Shown here: in pieces, positions 51,048 to 59,019 of the stretch | Position numbering within the stretch: the first letter of the stretch is position 1 | How the letters are laid out: each line of letters begins with the position of its first letter | From: Shewanella sp. MR-4 | GTDB lineage: Bacteria; Pseudomonadota; Gammaproteobacteria; Enterobacterales; Shewanellaceae | DNA: 64,000 nucleotides | Direction: 5' to 3' | NCBI RefSeq assembly: GCF_000014685.1 | Contig: NC_008321.1 | Span: 1,054,001 to 1,118,000, forward strand | Program-made: the position numbers and the translations under genes | Notes under the pieces: model-generated | What the model was told of the DNA's origin: nothing | Databases searched by the model: none | Seen by the model: only the letters and a program-made list of their open reading frames with translations

Positions 51048-52127
51048 GTGCGAAAAATCATTCATATCGATATGGATTGCTATTTTGCTGCGGTGGAAAT
51101 GCGGGATTTTCCCGAATACCGCGGTAAACCGCTGGCCGTCGGCGGCAGTCGGGTGCAGCGTGGCGTCATCAGCACTTGTAATTATGAGGCGCGCAAATTT
51201 GGCGTGCGTTCTGCCATGGCGACGGGCTACGCACTGAAATTGTGCCCCAATCTTATCCTCGTTCCCGGTCGTATGCAGGTCTACAAAGAGGTCTCGCAGC
51301 AAATTCGCGCCATATTTTCCCGATACACAGAGTTAATCGAACCGCTATCCCTCGATGAAGCCTATTTAGATGTTAGCGATTGTAAGCTGTTTAAGGGCTC
51401 TGCCACGTTAATCGCCGAGGCGATTCGCCGTGATATTTTGGCCGAAACAGGACTGACTGCATCGGCGGGCGTGGCGCCGATTAAATTTCTCGCCAAGGTC
51501 GCCTCTGATTTAAATAAACCCAATGGGCAATGTGTTATCCCACCCGATGAGGTGCCCGAGTTCGTTAAAAGCTTATCCCTGCGGAAAATACCCGGAGTGG
51601 GTAAAGTGACCGCTGAGAAACTGTCTTCGCTAGGCTTAAATACCTGCGCCGATGTGCAGGCTTATCCAAAGCAAGAGTTGATTGCCCGTTTTGGTAAGTT
51701 TGGCGCCGTGTTAGTCGAGCGGGCCCATGGCATCGATGAGCGCGGGATTTCGGTGAGCCGCGAGCGCAAATCTGTAGGCGTTGAGACCACTCTCGCTCAG
51801 GATATTTACACGCTGGAGCAGTGCCAGCAGGTGATGCCTGGATTAATCCAAGAGTTGTCCAGCCGTTTAGTGCGAAGCGCTAAGGGAAGGCAAATCCATA
51901 AGCAGGTGGTCAAACTTAAATTTAATGATTTTAAACAGACCACCATCGAGCATCGTAGTGACGAGGTCTCCGTGGTGATGTTCTATGAGCTACTGAGCCA
52001 AGCAATGGCTAGGCAAGAGGGCCGTGGAATTAGGTTACTCGGGGTTTCTGTTGGACTCGCCGAGACTAAAGACACGCTTTCGCCGCTCATGGTACGCGAA
52101 ACTAAGCAGTTGGATTTTGTGTTTTAG
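51048..52127 (+). CDS. dinB: DNA polymerase IV DinB
   Basis: Y-family translesion polymerase, 359 residues. HIDMDCYFAAVEMRD holds the first catalytic Asp, SLDEAYLDVS the catalytic Asp-Glu pair (about 102-103), and a helix-hairpin-helix (IPGVGKVTAEKL) follows near 180; the little-finger domain is complete. The start is a GTG at 51048 with GGAGG 8 bases upstream; an in-frame GTG six codons earlier would overlap that site. Controlled by the LexA box at 51006. The C-terminus has FVF rather than the longer beta-clamp tail of E. coli but still ends QLDFVF, a plausible clamp motif. Confidence 0.95.
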   Translation: MRKIIHIDMDCYFAAVEMRDFPEYRGKPLAVGGSRVQRGVISTCNYEARKFGVRSAMATGYALKLCPNLILVPGRMQVYKEVSQQIRAIFSRYTELIEPLSLDEAYLDVSDCKLFKGSATLIAEAIRRDILAETGLTASAGVAPIKFLAKVASDLNKPNGQCVIPPDEVPEFVKSLSLRKIPGVGKVTAEKLSSLGLNTCADVQAYPKQELIARFGKFGAVLVERAHGIDERGISVSRERKSVGVETTLAQDIYTLEQCQQVMPGLIQELSSRLVRSAKGRQIHKQVVKLKFNDFKQTTIEHRSDEVSVVMFYELLSQAMARQEGRGIRLLGVSVGLAETKDTLSPLMVRETKQLDFVF

Positions 52128-52233
52128 TGTTTATCTAATCTGGGCGGCTCTGGCTCAGCGCCAATCTAACCTAGCTAAGTTATGTAAGTTAACGCGATAA
52201 TCAGCCTTACGCAGTGCGCAAATAGAAGCCACA

Positions 52234-52272
52234 AAAAGGCCGCATTGGTAAACCCTCTGCGGCCTTTGTTAT
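52234..52272 (+). terminator. Intrinsic terminator between dinB and pepD
   Basis: AAAGGCCGC/GCGGCCTTT, 9-bp perfect stem with a 15-base loop, followed by GTTATTT; its A-run on the left suits the converging pepD as well. Confidence 0.75.
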
Positions 52273-52306
52273 TTAAGTCTGCTTAGCGACTATTCACCTA
52301 GAGTGA

Positions 52307-53770
52307 TTATTCACCTTTAGCGGGAATGCGTTCTAGCACAGCAAGGAGCAGATCCCAGTATTGACCAACTGTGGTGATATTGACCATTTCATCCGGGCCG
52401 TGTGGATAGCGGATGGTAGGGCCAATCGACACCATGTCCATTTCTGGATAAGGCTTCTTGAACAGACCACATTCAAGACCCGCGTGGATCACCATGATAA
52501 CCGGTTCTTTATGGTAGATAGACTCGTAGGTCTCACGCACAATCGCCATTACGGGTGAGCTGTTATCTGGTTTCCAACCTGGGTAAGCGCCACTGAATTC
52601 AATTTCAGCGCCAGCGAGGTTGGTCAGCGCATTAAGCATGCCTTCAACTTGGCTGCGGCCCGAATCGATGAGCGAGCGAATTAAGCACAGAATGCTAACT
52701 TCTTCATCGTTAGTGCTAATCACGCCTACGTTGAGTGAGGTTTCTGTCACGCCAGCGACTTCATCGCTCATACGCATCACGCCATTAGGGCATACATGCA
52801 GCAGGTCGATCAGTGTGTTTTGGCTGTTTTCACTCATCACGCGTTTTGGCGTTGGGATTTCGCTCAACACTAAACGCATATCAGGGTCGGCAATGGCCAG
52901 CTCGGCGCGGACTAAGGCTTCAAAAGCGCGCACTTTTTCATTCAGTGCATCGACATTTTCAGCGGGTAACATAAAGCTGATATTGGCTTCGCGTGGAATG
53001 GCATTACGCAGTGAACCACCGGTAAATTGGGTTAATTCCAGCGCTAATTCATCGGCATTTTCAAACAGGAAGCGTGCCAATAGTTTGTTGGCGTTACCAC
53101 GACCCAAATGGATGTTGACCCCAGAGTGACCGCCTTTTAAGCCAGATAAATGCAGGCTAAATGACGCGTAACTTTGCTCTGACGCTTGCCATACCATAGG
53201 CAGAGTGATCTGTGCATCGACGCCGCCAGCGCAGCCCATGTAGATTTCACCTTCTTGCTCTGAGTCGGTGTTGATCAGGATTTCAGCATCAAGCATACCT
53301 GCTTGCAGGCCAAAGGCGCCTGTCATGCCCGCTTCTTCATCAATCGTGAGCAGCACTTCCAGTGGGCCGTGTTTGATATCGTCGCTACCTAAAATCGCTA
53401 AGGCGGACGCCATGCCAATACCATTGTCGGCGCCTAAGGTTGTGCCTTTGGCTTTTACCCAGTCACCGTCAACATAGGCTTCGATAGGATCTTTTGTAAA
53501 GTCATGCACTTTGTCGGCATTCTTTTGCGGCACCATATCGATGTGAGCTTGGATCACGACGATTTTGCGATCTTCCATTCCGGCCGTTGCGGGTTTGCGA
53601 ATAATTAAATTGCCGACCGCATCTTCCACGACATCGAGTTGTTTACTCTTAGCCCACGTTTGGATGTGTTGGCTGAGTGCTTGTTCATGTTTGGAAGGGT
53701 GGGGAATTGCACAGATTTGTTCGAACCATTGCCATAAAGGCTGTGGGTATAACTGACTTAACGCTGTCAC
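52307..53770 (-). CDS. pepD: Cytosolic aminoacyl-histidine dipeptidase PepD
   Basis: M20-family zinc dipeptidase that hydrolyses Xaa-His dipeptides such as carnosine. 487 residues, close to the E. coli enzyme. Metal-binding and catalytic blocks: QAHIDMVPQK (about 77-86), GADNGIGMA (about 115), TIDEEAGMTGA (about 143-153) and NTDSEQEGE (about 170). The start is the GTG at 53770, where TALSQLYPQPLW matches the family N-terminus and GAGGGA lies upstream; the longer frame to 53827 has no similarity. Confidence 0.93.
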   Translation of the reverse strand: MTALSQLYPQPLWQWFEQICAIPHPSKHEQALSQHIQTWAKSKQLDVVEDAVGNLIIRKPATAGMEDRKIVVIQAHIDMVPQKNADKVHDFTKDPIEAYVDGDWVKAKGTTLGADNGIGMASALAILGSDDIKHGPLEVLLTIDEEAGMTGAFGLQAGMLDAEILINTDSEQEGEIYMGCAGGVDAQITLPMVWQASEQSYASFSLHLSGLKGGHSGVNIHLGRGNANKLLARFLFENADELALELTQFTGGSLRNAIPREANISFMLPAENVDALNEKVRAFEALVRAELAIADPDMRLVLSEIPTPKRVMSENSQNTLIDLLHVCPNGVMRMSDEVAGVTETSLNVGVISTNDEEVSILCLIRSLIDSGRSQVEGMLNALTNLAGAEIEFSGAYPGWKPDNSSPVMAIVRETYESIYHKEPVIMVIHAGLECGLFKKPYPEMDMVSIGPTIRYPHGPDEMVNITTVGQYWDLLLAVLERIPAKGE

Positions 53771-53988
53771 AGGAGGTCCCTCATCAGGTCTTGTGGGTAT
53801 AGGGCAAATTTGGCTTGATCCTACCACATTCTGCTCGGCCGATTAATCTTCTCGATAAGCCTCTGTGTGCTTGTGGCAGCGAAAGTTGCCACCCTCAGTC
53901 TTTTCGATGGGGACAAAGGGATTTTTTGATTGGTAATTAAGCGTTATAGCGGGAATAATGCAGGCACAATAATGAAAAAGGATGGGTC

Positions 53989-55527
53989 ATGTTTCAAGTT
54001 AACTTTGTTGATGTACAAGCAGAAAATGCCATTTTTGATGGTGAAGGTTGGGATGCGGTTGTGGTCGTCACACCGGATCTTGGTGCAATTGGAATTGATG
54101 AGATCAGTTTATTGGCTGAGCATGGCGCTAAGGTCGATAAGCGTGTCGGTAAGAGCCCGACGTTGCTGTTTGCCCCCGGTTTAGCCGGTGGCCGTTTAAT
54201 CATAGCGCCGGTTACTCAAGTGACTGATGATTATGCCGATGTGCGTGTATTTGGCGATGCGGCAAGAGCTGCTATTGCTATTGCTAAAGACGCGGGCGCT
54301 AAGCGTCCCCTGCTTTATGTGGTGCCTTCTACCATGCCCAAGTTTGGTTTTGCGACTGAAGTTGCGGCGCTCGCCTGCGGCCAAGAATTATGGCAAACCT
54401 TAGAATTACGTGAGGCAACGGGCTTAACGCCAGCCTTTGAAGCCATAGGATTGCTGTCTCTATCATCTAAAAAGAGTCAATTGCTCAACGCATTAGAAGC
54501 TGGTCGTGTGTTGGCAAGGGATTTATGTGGCACTGAACCTGAGCGTATGTCGGCAAAGGCCTTTGCCGAATATTGTTTGCAAGCGTTTAAAGGCAGTGTG
54601 ATTAAAACGGCAGTGGTGGAAGATAGGGATATTCTCGAGCGTGATTATCCGCTGTTAAGTGCGGTGGCGCGTTCTTCCTTTGCCGTTGGGCGGCATCAAC
54701 CGCGGGTGGTGAAACTCGAATATCTGCCCGAAGGTGAGGTTACTCGTACCTTCTTATTTGCAGGTAAAGGTGTGGTCTACGATACGGGCGGCGCCGATCT
54801 GAAAGTGGGCGGCGCAATGGCGGGCATGAGCCGCGATAAAGGCGGCGCTTCTGCCGTGGCGGGGTTATTTAAAACCTTATCTATGCTTAAGCCTAAAGGG
54901 ATCCGGGTGATCGCCGAACTGGGCTTAGTGCGTAATAGCATTGGCAGCGAAGCCTTTGTTACCGATGAAATTATCACTAGCCATGCGGGCGTGCGGGTGC
55001 GAATTGGTAATACGGATGCGGAAGGGCGCTTAGTATTGGCTGACCTGTTAAGTCATTTGCGTATTAAAGCGGTTTCGGCGGTGCAACCAGAGTTGTTCTC
55101 GGTCGCGACTCTCACGGGCCATGTAGTACGTTGTTATGGGGCGTATCCAGCAGCGGTTGAAAATGCGGTCGCCAGTGGCGCCACGTGTGCGCAGACACTC
55201 GCGTTACAGGCAAGCCAATGGGGCGAACCCTTTGAGGTTTCTACTTTGCGCCGCGAGGACTTTGCCAAGATCCGCGAAGTCTCAGGGGCGGCTGATATTT
55301 TATCTTCTAACAATGCGCCATCTTCGGTAACGGCCCGTGGGCATCAATATCCTGCGGCGTTTCTGCTTAAGGCTTCGGGATTGTTTGAACATGGCGTAAA
55401 TGCCGCAATTCCTTTAGCTTACACACACTTAGATATCGCGGGCAGTGCAACGGAGGGCGATCCGCTCTATGGTAAACCCACAGCAAGTCCCTTGGTCGGT
55501 CTGTATCAATATCTGATCAATCGTTAA
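53989..55527 (+). CDS. M17-family aminopeptidase, NPEPL1-like
   Basis: 512 residues. The catalytic C-terminal half has the M17 metal ligands and catalytic residues: GKGVVYDTGGADLKVG (about 257-272), SRDKGGASA (about 281-289) and NTDAEGRLVLAD (about 342-353). The motif spelling (YDTGG, MSRDKGGA) is closer to the animal NPEPL1/nematode-type branch than to E. coli PepA or PepB. The N-terminal domain lacks the PepA DNA-binding features. A hairpin terminator follows. Likely a cytoplasmic broad-range aminopeptidase; branch assignment is from motif reading only. Confidence 0.85.
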   Translation: MFQVNFVDVQAENAIFDGEGWDAVVVVTPDLGAIGIDEISLLAEHGAKVDKRVGKSPTLLFAPGLAGGRLIIAPVTQVTDDYADVRVFGDAARAAIAIAKDAGAKRPLLYVVPSTMPKFGFATEVAALACGQELWQTLELREATGLTPAFEAIGLLSLSSKKSQLLNALEAGRVLARDLCGTEPERMSAKAFAEYCLQAFKGSVIKTAVVEDRDILERDYPLLSAVARSSFAVGRHQPRVVKLEYLPEGEVTRTFLFAGKGVVYDTGGADLKVGGAMAGMSRDKGGASAVAGLFKTLSMLKPKGIRVIAELGLVRNSIGSEAFVTDEIITSHAGVRVRIGNTDAEGRLVLADLLSHLRIKAVSAVQPELFSVATLTGHVVRCYGAYPAAVENAVASGATCAQTLALQASQWGEPFEVSTLRREDFAKIREVSGAADILSSNNAPSSVTARGHQYPAAFLLKASGLFEHGVNAAIPLAYTHLDIAGSATEGDPLYGKPTASPLVGLYQYLINR

Positions 55528-55546
55528 CGAAATAACGTAACAAATA

Positions 55547-55602
55547 GAAATAATTCTGTAATATCTTACTTATTATAAGGTTACAGGATTATTTCTGTTT
55601 TT
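55547..55602 (+). terminator. Terminator-like hairpin after the M17 peptidase gene
   Basis: GAAATAATTCTGTAA (55547-55561) pairs with TTACAGGATTATTTC (55581-55595), 15 bp with one T-G wobble, 19-base loop, then TGTTTTTA. Confidence 0.7.
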
Positions 55603-55689
55603 ATGTGATACAGGTCGCCAAGATTCCTGGTTGTTTTATGTAATTAAATTACATTAAAAAGCCTTAATTAAAAAAAATACAAATAAAGC

Positions 55690-55717
55690 TTGTAATAAAA
55701 CTACGAAACCATATAAT
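55690..55717 (+). promoter_or_regulatory. Strong sigma-70 promoter of the small-ORF transcript
   Basis: TTGTAA (55690-55695) and a perfect TATAAT (55712-55717) with a 16-base spacer. The expected start of transcription is near 55724, giving a leader of about 170 bases before the 32-codon ORF. Confidence 0.7.
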
Positions 55718-55723
55718 AGTTTT

Positions 55724-55893
55724 CGTGGACAGGGCAATGTGCCCATCCCCTCTAGTCTATCCAGGATGGATACCCTTCTCCAAGGACCCGAGTGACAAGT
55801 CGTCTCAACGGATTTGAGAATCTCTAGTTCCAAGGAACCGAGCCAAGCTTTACTAGAGTACTTAATCTCAACTTTACTTAGGAGTAATTGACT
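55724..55893 (+). promoter_or_regulatory. Structured 5' leader with repeated GGA motifs (possible CsrA or RNA-switch control)
   Basis: Three small perfect hairpins: GGGC/GCCC (55732-55744), TATCC-AGGAT-GGATA (55758-55772) and CTCAA-CGGAT-TTGAG (55804-55818); the last two present GGA in the loop. A 13-base element CCAAGGA-C/A-CCGAG is repeated at 55780 and 55830, exactly 50 bases apart. The ribosome binding site AGGAG (55880-55884) is a further GGA. GGA in hairpin loops overlapping or near the Shine-Dalgarno is the known binding pattern of CsrA/RsmA; whether CsrA acts here is inference. I recognise no named riboswitch. Confidence 0.5.
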
Positions 55894-55992
55894 ATGTCTT
55901 ATACAGGCAAGAATCACTTTGTTTGGCAAAACACTTGGATTAACTCTGATGTTTTGCGTGGCGGTTTATTCGCTATGAGCTTTAAGGGCTAA
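55894..55992 (+). CDS. 32-residue small protein of unknown function
   Basis: Frame starting MSYTGKNHFVW and ending FAMSFKG, preceded by TTAGGAGTAATTGACT, an excellent ribosome binding site. It has four aromatic residues in the first half (Tyr, Phe, two Trp), a Gly-Gly turn and a moderately hydrophobic end but no real membrane helix or signal peptide. It sits between a near-consensus promoter with structured leader and a strong terminator, so it forms a complete transcription unit. I do not recognise it; it could be a regulatory leader peptide, a toxin-like peptide or a small structural protein. Confidence 0.65.
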   Translation: MSYTGKNHFVWQNTWINSDVLRGGLFAMSFKG

Positions 55993-56153
55993 CTATCCCT
56001 TTAAACCTAGTTTCCATCATCCATCAACCTTTGTATCGCCTTTTTGGCGTGTTTAGACTCAAGTAGCATATCGGTGTTTTTGCATGGGTATGCCAGGTTT
56101 TTCCGCTAGCGCGGTTATGTACTTCCCCGAAAGGGACGCTTGAAATATGTCTT
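55993..56153 (+). other. Long 3' untranslated region with hairpins, possible sRNA
   Basis: About 160 transcribed bases between the 32-codon ORF and the terminator. CGCC/GGCG (56037-56049 region), GCTAGCGC and CCC-GAAA-GGG (56125-56135) are possible stems. No frame with a ribosome binding site was seen. A 3'-UTR-derived small RNA is possible. Confidence 0.35.
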
Positions 56154-56180
56154 GCCTGCTCATTGAGCAGGCTTTTTTTT
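56154..56180 (+). terminator. Strong intrinsic terminator of the small-ORF unit
   Basis: GCCTGCTC/GAGCAGGC, 8-bp perfect stem, 3-base loop, followed by eight T. Confidence 0.92.
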
Positions 56181-56383
56181 AGCTTTTTTATGGCGTTACG
56201 GCACTATGCCTCTCATTCCTTTCCATAAACGTAAAATTTTTTGCTGCCATCTCGAAATGACTGCTTTTATCAAGAGTTAATTTAATTATCTGTTTTTAAA
56301 ACATAAAACTTTGTTATCAATCTATTCATCTTTTTGTACGACTTAATAATGATAAATTTGTTACATTTATCACATAAATCATA

Positions 56384-56402
56384 AATGCAAATCGTTCTCA
56401 AT
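56384..56402 (+). promoter_or_regulatory. Fur box before the siderophore receptor gene
   Basis: AATGCAAATCGTTCTCAAT follows the common gammaproteobacterial Fur form AATGnnAATnnTTCTCATT with one difference near the end. It is 38 bases before the gene. Confidence 0.75.
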
Positions 56403-56439
56403 AGTGTTACCGTGTGTGCACCTTAACAAAATTTGCTAA

Positions 56440-58611
56440 ATGACTATGCGTTTTAATCTACTTCCACTTGCTGCTGCAGTAACCCTAGCTTTGAATCCTT
56501 TGGCGCTGATGGCCGAAGAACAAACCGCTTCAACAACAGAGACACAAGATCAAAATATCGAAAAAATCACTGTGATGGGTAAATACACAGTGAGTCGTAA
56601 TATTGATACCGCAACGGGGTTAGGACTCACGCTGCGGGAAACGCCACAGTCGGTCAGCATTATGACAGCGGATCGGATTGAAGATCAGGCGCTAAATACC
56701 GTGGTCGATGTGGTCAACAACACTGTGGGTTTATCATCCTCAAAAACCGATAACGTGCGTAACGGTTTTTCGGCCCGCGGTTTTACCGTGCAAAACTATC
56801 AAATTGATGGCGTGCCTTTATCTTGGAGTTTAGGTGGTGATGCAGGTGAAACGGTATCGGATGTGTCTATCTACGAGCGCGTTGAAGTCGTGCGTGGTGC
56901 TACCGGATTATTAACGGGTGCTGGCGATCCTTCGGCCTCGATTAACTTAGTGCGTAAGCATGCCGACAGTTCTGATCTTAAAGGTTATGTGGATGTCGCC
57001 ACTGGAAGTTGGGATAAAAAACAAGTCACCGCGGATGTGTCTAATGGTCTGAATGAAGACGGCAGCGTGCGTGGGCGCTTGGTCGCTAAGTATGTGAATA
57101 GCGATTCTTACCAAGATCTGTATCAAGACCGCAAAACCATTCTCTATGGTGTGGTCGACAGTGATATTACGGCCAACACCTTGCTGCGCGTCGGTGGTAG
57201 CTATAACCACAACGATCCCAAAGGGGCGATGTGGGGCGCGTTGCCTGCCGTCTTTAGTGATGGTTCTGCCACTGATTGGGATACATCGGCCACCACAGCT
57301 GCCGATTGGAGCCGCTGGGAAACCAAAAACATCAACTACTTTGCGAACCTGAATCACTACTTCAGCAATGGTTGGCAGCTGGTCGCTAACTACAACCGCA
57401 TGGAGTATGAGACCACCACTAAGATGATCTACATGTCGGGTATGCTCGATAAAGACACGGGGGTGGGACTCAGTGGACAGCGTTATCACAGCCATGGTGA
57501 AAGTAACTCGAATAACTTTGATGTGCAGCTAAAGGGCGACTATGACCTCTTTGGTCAAACCCATGAGTTTGTGACGGGCGCTTTGTATAGTAAGCAAAAA
57601 TCCTACGCCGATACCTATGAGCCTATCCGTGACGATATGACGGGGTGGGACTCACAAGTGGTGGATAACTTCTACGAATGGCAACAAAATCAGTTTGCCG
57701 AGCCAGAATGGTCGAGCAACGCGAACCGTCAGCTCAATATGGATACCGAGCAAAAAGGCTTTTATGCGGCGACTCGCTTAACGATTACCGATGATTTTAA
57801 ACTGATTGCCGGTGGACGTATCTCAAGCTGGAACCGTGAAGGCGTGAGCTATGGTACCGATACTAACTTTGGTGATGATGGGGTGTTTGTGCCCTATGTT
57901 GGCGCCTTGTACGATATCAATGACGCGCACCGTATTTACGCCAGTTATACCGGGATTTTTAACCCGCAGAATAATTTCGATGCCGATCAAAATTACCTCG
58001 ACCCATTAGAAGGCAAAGCCTACGAATTAGGTCTGAAGAGTGCTTATCTTGACGATCGTCTACATACCACTGTGGCCGTGTTCCAAATTGACCAAGATAA
58101 CTTGGCAACCTTAGCCGGAACGATTGTTATCGGTGGTCAACCCGTGAATTATTATGAGGCCGCACAAGGCACTAAGAGTAAGGGATTTGAGCTAGAGGTG
58201 GTGGGTGAGCCTGCCGATGGCTGGAATATCTCTGCGGGTTACTCGCAATTTAATGCCGAAGATGCAGAGGGTAAGCGGGTTGCGACTACCAGTCCGCAGA
58301 AGCAATTCAAACTGTTTACCACCTACCAATTTGTGGACTTATTGCCTGAGTTAACCATAGGTGGTGGGGTGAATTGGCAAAGCGACAGTTACTCTGAAGG
58401 CGGTGGTGTGGCAATCAAGCAGGATGCTTACTCCCTAGTGAATCTGATGGCACGCTACGATCTGGCTGAGAATATGGATCTGCAGGTTAACGTAGAGAAT
58501 CTGCTGGATGAGAAATATTATGCCTATATGACAGCGTCTGGCATTGCTTACAGTGCGTATCACTACGGCGCGCCACGTAATTTTACCGTCAGCTTTAACT
58601 ATCGTTTTTAA
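56440..58611 (+). CDS. TonB-dependent ferric-siderophore receptor
   Basis: 723 residues. Signal peptide about 1-25 (after LMA-EE), a TonB-box-like EKITVMG near 42-48, a plug domain (about 60-170) with the siderophore-receptor signature LRETPQSVSIMT, RGF-TVQNYQIDGVPL and YERVEVVRGATGLL-TGAGDPSASIN, then a 22-strand-type barrel ending in SFNYRF with terminal Phe. The plug style is that of FhuE/FpvA-like hydroxamate or mixed siderophore receptors; the exact ligand is unknown. A Fur box and terminator flank it. No biosynthesis gene is nearby, so it may take foreign siderophores. Confidence 0.93.
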   Translation: MTMRFNLLPLAAAVTLALNPLALMAEEQTASTTETQDQNIEKITVMGKYTVSRNIDTATGLGLTLRETPQSVSIMTADRIEDQALNTVVDVVNNTVGLSSSKTDNVRNGFSARGFTVQNYQIDGVPLSWSLGGDAGETVSDVSIYERVEVVRGATGLLTGAGDPSASINLVRKHADSSDLKGYVDVATGSWDKKQVTADVSNGLNEDGSVRGRLVAKYVNSDSYQDLYQDRKTILYGVVDSDITANTLLRVGGSYNHNDPKGAMWGALPAVFSDGSATDWDTSATTAADWSRWETKNINYFANLNHYFSNGWQLVANYNRMEYETTTKMIYMSGMLDKDTGVGLSGQRYHSHGESNSNNFDVQLKGDYDLFGQTHEFVTGALYSKQKSYADTYEPIRDDMTGWDSQVVDNFYEWQQNQFAEPEWSSNANRQLNMDTEQKGFYAATRLTITDDFKLIAGGRISSWNREGVSYGTDTNFGDDGVFVPYVGALYDINDAHRIYASYTGIFNPQNNFDADQNYLDPLEGKAYELGLKSAYLDDRLHTTVAVFQIDQDNLATLAGTIVIGGQPVNYYEAAQGTKSKGFELEVVGEPADGWNISAGYSQFNAEDAEGKRVATTSPQKQFKLFTTYQFVDLLPELTIGGGVNWQSDSYSEGGGVAIKQDAYSLVNLMARYDLAENMDLQVNVENLLDEKYYAYMTASGIAYSAYHYGAPRNFTVSFNYRF

Positions 58612-58631
58612 GCATTTTACCCGTTGAACTC

Positions 58632-58665
58632 AAAAAGCCGGCGCCCTTAAGAGCGTCGGCTTTTT
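58632..58665 (+). terminator. Intrinsic terminator after the siderophore receptor gene
   Basis: AAAAAGCCG/CGGCTTTTT with an inner GCG/CGC pairing separated by one mismatch; the stem end supplies the T-run. Confidence 0.8.
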
Positions 58666-59019
58666 GCTATCGACTTCAATCCCATTTGCGGCGCTGACGT
58701 TGCCTTATATGCCGGTATGGGATAACCATTGTGCTTTATTGTGATTATTTCGCTTTAAAAACAATGTGCTGTTAATCCTGAACGGCGTTTGAATTTTCCT
58801 GTGGTTAAGATTGGCTTGCTAAGGCCTATTTATAGTGAGCTTTAATGTAAATTAAGTGCGGTGGTTTTTTGTTCTGTTTAGCGATTTCTATCAAGAAAAT
58901 CTCTATCAATTTTCTGGCCTGACCAGCACAAACTCCCTATAATCCCCTGCGAAAAACACGACTACATAGTGTTTACATTTTTGACCCTACCTACTTAAAA
59001 AGAAAAGGAACCCAGTTCC
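58666..59019. other. Intergenic region before the purine permease
   Basis: About 354 bases without a gene. No purine riboswitch core or PurR operator could be recognised. TCTATCAA occurs twice (58886 and 58904 regions). AAAAGGAACCC before 59020 is the ribosome binding site. Confidence 0.3.

Noticed and set aside
55654..55929. 91-codon minus-strand frame across the small-ORF leader
   Set aside because: It is antisense to a consensus promoter, hairpins and the 32-codon ORF, and has no ribosome binding site.
58700..59019. Purine riboswitch or PurR operator before the purine permease
   Set aside because: No aptamer core or PurR palindrome could be found by eye.
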